A stretch of 64,000 nt of DNA, taken from contig JAALGY010000033.1 of the NCBI GenBank assembly GCA_032358165.1, positions 2,418,001 to 2,482,000 of the forward strand, given 5' to 3'. A program made the translations under genes and the position numbers. The DNA comes from Diplosphaera chodatii (lineage: Eukaryota > Chlorophyta > Trebouxiophyceae > Prasiolales > Stichococcaceae). Of the stretch, positions 61,601-64,000 are shown in pieces. The notes under the pieces are model-generated. The model did no database searches, had not been told where the DNA came from, and saw only the letters and a list, made by a program, of their open reading frames with translations. How positions within the stretch are numbered: position 1 is the first letter of the stretch; each line of letters opens with the position of its first letter.

Positions 61601-64000
61601 CGGGGGTAAGCCACCCTGCAGGCGGCCAGTGCTACTGTCTGCAATTGCATCAGACTGCACGCACAACAGAAATGGGGGATTTCCTCTGCTTCTGACTCTC
61701 AACGGCACGCTGTGCATGCTGCAGCTCGCGGTCGTCTCCTCATACTTGTCCATGCCGAACAACCCAAAGTCCGACGGGAGCGTCATGACGGTTTGGCTAC
61801 AAGTGCGTTTCAGGAGTGAAGGGCAGCTGCTGCCTTTTGTTCGACAAAATAACCTCTGCATGCCTGACCCATCTGTGCCAGTCGCGTCAATCTGGGCTGA
61901 AAGTGTTGGTGGTCGTTGTGGCCTTGCCTTCGCACAGTGCAGTTGCTCCTTTGACGCTGTGTGCCTCACTCATGACACTCGTCTGCTGGCACGCAGGAGT
62001 TTGCATGGAGCGAGCGTGAGCTGCCGGGGCGGCTGCAAGAGCGTCGCAGCGGGCTGAACAGCCCCGCCGAGCAGTGCCGCATGGACAAGGAGCCCATGTT
62101 TTGCTTCGAGACGTCGCTGAAGATGCTGTACTGGTCCATGCTGGTGTATCGGTATGGGGAGGTGAGTCCTGCCTGCGACCTTGGCCGTTGTAATTTGTCT
62201 AACAACGTGGCTTCGTGACTGTCCTGAGCTCTTTCTGGCGGCATGCCATCGCAGTCCGACAGCCGGGGGCTTGCACTGGAAGGCGCAATGGCCTTGTACA
62301 ACCTGAAGCATTTCGAGCTGGTGATCACTCTGGCATTTGATCTGCGTGCTGCTGCTGCTGACATGTCCACATGCCACCAACGCCAGTGGCAAGGCCGCAG
62401 TCGTAAGAAATCGTGCACAGTGATGCGAGTGGCAGCATGTGCAGCAGTTTGGCAAATAATTATGACCTCGACATTGGCGCTGCTTGCAGCTATGGGAACA
62501 CAACTTGGACACTAAGGCGCTGATGGCCTGGAACGACGACACCGTGGTGCTGTCCTTCCGCGGCACCGCCTCCTTCCGCAACGTGCTCGCCGACATCAAG
62601 GTGTTGCCGCATGAGCTCTGCTGTGCGTGCCAAACCAGACAGGTGCTGGCAGCAAGGTGCACGGGCGCAGGCTCGGCTCATGCGAGCCATTGACTACCTG
62701 AGGCGCACTGACATCGCACGCTCGCTTGCAGGCATGGTATGCGGTGCACCCGCCAAAGCGGGGCAGCTGGTGGGCCACCACGCGCCCGTATGTGCACCAG
62801 GTACAGCTGAATGTGCCGCCTGTATTGCTGCAGACGTGCACGATGTCCATTTGACATTCACCACCTTCCTGCTGGGGCTTTCTGCTGGAGGGTGAAGGTG
62901 TTATCAGGCAGCAGTCTTCAAGCTGGTTTGCCTGCTGCGCAGGGCTTCCTTCGCAGTTGGAAAGCCAGCGGCTTCTGTGACAAGGTGGTGGCCCGCATCA
63001 CCGAGATCATCACCACGCTGAAGGACAAGCGCAAGGATGTCCGCGTGTTTGTGACAGGTGGCGCCGAGAGTCTGCAGCGTCCCCCGCATTCAATGTGCAC
63101 CCGTGCTGCTGCATTGCACCAGTATACTGCTTCTAAATCACCCTCCTCGCCGCACGCTTCTAGCTTCTTGAGCTGCTCCTCCTGCACCAGGTTGACTGCT
63201 TTCTACCTCCACGAAACAGGTCACTCATTGGGCGGTGCCCTGGCGACGCTTGCAGCATATGACATCGCGGCTGCAGTGGACTGCCTGCCAAAGATGTCGT
63301 TGTCGGTGTACACCTTTGGCGCACCGCTCGTTGGCAATCACGCCTTTGCACGCGACTTCAACGAGCGGGTGCCACAGCTGTGGAATGTCATCAACGATCA
63401 GGCACGCCATGCACTCCGCATCATGGCTGCCGCAGCTGGCAGACATGTCTGCCATTGTGTCTGTATGGTTGCCAGCCTGCTGCTGCATGTGTGGCGCAGC
63501 ACGAGCCCTTCCAGCACTTACCGCCCGTTGACTCGTGCCATGCAGGACACCGTGCCACGCTCTGGCAAGTTCGTGTTCATGTACAAGCGGCCCGGGCAGC
63601 GGGTGTTGATCAATTCCGACGGTGACATGCTGGTGCGTTGCCAACACCTTCCTGGTTGGGATTGCTGATACAATGTGTGCTGTCAGGCACGCTGTGGTGT
63701 CCAGCGCTGTGCTGTGTGAACATGCAGCTTCCTCTGCAGGTGCGGCCCAGCTTCGTGGAGGCGTCGGTCCAGCGGCGGGCGACATCCAGCGTGGCGCACC
63801 ACCTGCTGGTCAACTACCAGCGCGCGCACGTCGCCATCATCAAGGCTCAGTTCACGTGCAAGCGCCTGCGCGATGGCATGGAGGTGCGCCTCCCACCCTG
63901 ATGGCCTTGACATGCGCCCGCCACTGCGGGCTGTCAGGTGCTGCCTATGAGTGCTGGCGTGCGGCCTGCACGCCAGTGCAGCTGCTGCGGCAGAGAGGCA
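58677..64000 (+). CDS. Polytopic class-3 lipase (copy B), 3' end outside window
   Basis: Tandem paralogue of copy A. Visible exons: 58677-58805, 59045-59218, 59339-59392, 59485-59565, 59661-59800, 59895-59949, 60062-60149, 60249-60270, 60356-60420, 60535-60657, 60818-60938, 61047-61108, 61233-61273, 61357-61449, 61564-61605, 61725-61802, 61997-62161, 62255-62320, 62490-62600, 62732-62800, 62943-63057, 63220-63401, 63546-63632, 63740-63883. Exon lengths match copy A almost one for one (22-nt exon 60249-60270 included), except a shorter N-terminus, one extra codon in 60818-60938, and an extra intron (62321-62489). Catalytic blocks are intact: LSFRGTASF, GHSLGGALATLAAYD, DQDTVPRSGKF, VAHHLL. The start at 58677 is tentative; an ATG at 58737 is possible. 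The intron after 63401 has a GC donor where copy A has GT. Confidence 0.85.
62321..62489 (+). other. Intron present only in lipase copy B
   Basis: Splits the codon run F-E-L / L-W-E with GTGATC at its start and GCTTGCAG at its end. Copy A reads straight through the same place (around 54564). The two flanking exons of copy B, 66 and 111 bases, sum to the 177-base single exon of copy A. Confidence 0.9.

Noticed and set aside
50662..64000. Both lipase regions as one giant gene
   Set aside because: Copy A has a stop at 57838-57840, then about 840 non-coding bases, and copy B restarts the same exon series from its N-terminus.

Overview
The window is eukaryotic nuclear DNA from a green alga, most likely a trebouxiophyte (Chlorella/Coccomyxa-like). 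Reasons: GC-rich genes cut into many small exons by introns of roughly 60-250 nt; frequent GTGCG and GTGAG donors; and a gene set that includes cycloeucalenol cycloisomerase (phytosterol route), a plastid-type ATP/ADP translocase, a plastid-type membrane-anchored rubredoxin, a plant-type SnRK1 beta subunit and a proton-pumping transhydrogenase (present in algae, lost in land plants). No prokaryotic operons, CRISPR arrays, rRNA, convincing tRNA or transposons were seen. About 185 introns were placed by hand; every model listed keeps a continuous reading phase, which is the main support for the exon borders.

Layout. 0.1-3.1 kb (+): 3' part of an NAD(P) transhydrogenase. 4.0-8.5 (+): OPT-superfamily transporter. 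8.6-10.1 (-): cycloeucalenol cycloisomerase. 10.4-12.0 (+): membrane-anchored J protein. 12.5-13.5 (+): membrane-anchored rubredoxin. 14.3-15.3 (+): CCHC/WW protein, followed by a degenerate ~95-bp minisatellite. 16.1-18.5 (-): two-finger CCCH protein. 19.4-24.5 (+): SCYL2 pseudokinase. 24.7-25.8 (-): MBF1. 26.2-27.7 (-): unrecognised secreted glycoprotein. 28.0-29.8 (-): prohibitin. 30.5-32.2 (+): SnRK1/AMPK beta subunit. 32.9-36.5 (-): CDT1. 37.1-43.4 (-): ZIP4/SPO22. 43.9-47.5 (-): nucleotide translocase. 48.5-49.4 (+): LON-domain protein. 49.8-50.1 (-): QCR7. 50.7-57.8 and 58.7-64.0 (+): tandem polytopic class-3 lipases, the second running off the right edge.

The genes are mostly unrelated housekeeping functions (replication licensing, energy sensing, sterol synthesis, respiratory chain, membrane traffic), as expected of a nuclear region. 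The most interesting signals are a tandem lipase pair with an intron present in only one copy beside a near-identical tract; a meiotic ZIP4 gene with an AT in place of GT at one donor and a perfect 18-bp hairpin on another; a high share of GC-AG introns; a start codon alone in its exon that creates an N-myristoylation motif by splicing; and a 9-nt microexon.
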